Source: Desulfobacterales bacterium
GTDB taxonomy: Bacteria; Desulfobacterota; Desulfobacteria; Desulfobacterales; JAFDCJ01
DNA length: 6,878 nt
Direction of reading: 5' to 3'
Assembly: GCA_029939875.1 (NCBI GenBank)
Contig: JAOZSC010000140.1
Span: 1 to 6,878 of the forward strand
This document shows positions 6,635-6,878 of the stretch, one piece after another. The notes below the pieces were generated by a model, which saw only the letters and a program-made list of their open reading frames with translations, did no database searches and had not been told where the DNA came from. The position numbers and the translations under genes are program-made. Position 1 is the stretch's first letter; every line of letters begins with the position of its first letter.

Positions 6635-6878
6635 TTGACTGAACATAAAACAAAAATCAGGAACTTTATCGTTGAAAATTTTCTATTTGGTGATGCAAAT
6701 GGATTGGCAGATGACACCTCCTTTTTACGGGAGGGAATCATCGATTCCACCGGCATTCTGGAACTGGTTGCATTTTTGGAAAATGAATTTCCTATTACCG
6801 TTGACGATGAGGAACTGGTCCCGGAAAATCTGGATTCGATCAACAGCTTGGCTATTTACCTGGAGAAAAAAACATCTT
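6635..6878 (+). CDS. Acyl/aminoacyl carrier protein (phosphopantetheine-binding), 3' end cut by window
   Basis: The frame begins at TTG 6635 and is still open at the window end, showing 81 codons; carrier proteins are usually 75-90 aa, so it is nearly complete. It is acidic and helical. It carries the phosphopantetheine attachment motif GIIDSTGILEL with Ser38, followed by a helix (VAFLENEF), the loop PITVDDEEL, and PENLDSINSLAIYLEKK for the last helices. The pattern (GxxDSxGxxEL, then ENxFxITV) is closer to discrete DltC-like and secondary-metabolism carriers than to housekeeping AcpP, which usually has DSLD at the serine. Once primed by a phosphopantetheinyl transferase it would hold an acyl or aminoacyl group as a thioester, loaded by an AMP-forming ligase probably encoded just downstream. 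It lies 139 bp after the NadE-like gene. The cargo is unknown. Confidence 0.9.
   Translation, partial: MTEHKTKIRNFIVENFLFGDANGLADDTSFLREGIIDSTGILELVAFLENEFPITVDDEELVPENLDSINSLAIYLEKKTS

Noticed and set aside
6601..6843. Reverse-strand frame opposite the carrier protein gene
   Set aside because: The forward frame encodes a clear phosphopantetheine carrier. The reverse product is a low-complexity serine-rich shadow.

Overview
The window is an ordinary-density, all-forward-strand stretch of a bacterial cell-surface polysaccharide (O-antigen, capsule or exopolysaccharide) gene cluster. It holds four intact genes plus one intact gene with a slightly uncertain start, and a truncated gene at each end. 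I saw no tRNA, rRNA, insertion sequence, CRISPR array or clear terminator. Moderate GC and the gene families suggest a Gram-negative, possibly Desulfobacterota/deltaproteobacterial host, but no taxonomic marker is present and this assignment is inference.

Region 1 (1-2352) is a three-enzyme nucleotide-sugar module: a Gfo/Idh/MocA dehydrogenase (5' end missing), a left-handed beta-helix N-acetyltransferase whose ATG overlaps the dehydrogenase stop, and a PLP-dependent DegT/DnrJ/EryC1/StrS aminotransferase. This is the order and content of the Bordetella wlbA-wlbB-wlbC set (Pseudomonas wbpB/wbpD/wbpE), which oxidises C3 of UDP-GlcNAcA, transaminates it and acetylates the new amine to give a 2,3-diacetamido-2,3-dideoxy uronic acid. 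The UDP-GlcNAc 6-dehydrogenase needed first is not in the window.

Region 2 (2353-3407) is a polysaccharide deacetylase-family protein with the metal-binding and catalytic motifs intact. Its start is a TTG without a clear ribosome binding site. It is preceded in the same frame by a possible 12-codon reading frame that has a better ribosome binding site.

Region 3 (3448-6878) is the most interesting part: a class II glutamine-hydrolysing asparagine synthase-like amidotransferase (657 aa), an NAD synthase-like ATP-pyrophosphatase (330 aa, about 40 residues longer than usual in one loop), and a discrete acyl/aminoacyl carrier protein (TTG start, strong ribosome binding site, cut off by the window end). 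Two adjacent adenylating amide-forming enzymes followed by a phosphopantetheine carrier inside a sugar cluster suggest a sugar- or acyl-amidation function, rather than housekeeping asparagine and NAD synthesis. That reading is inference from context.
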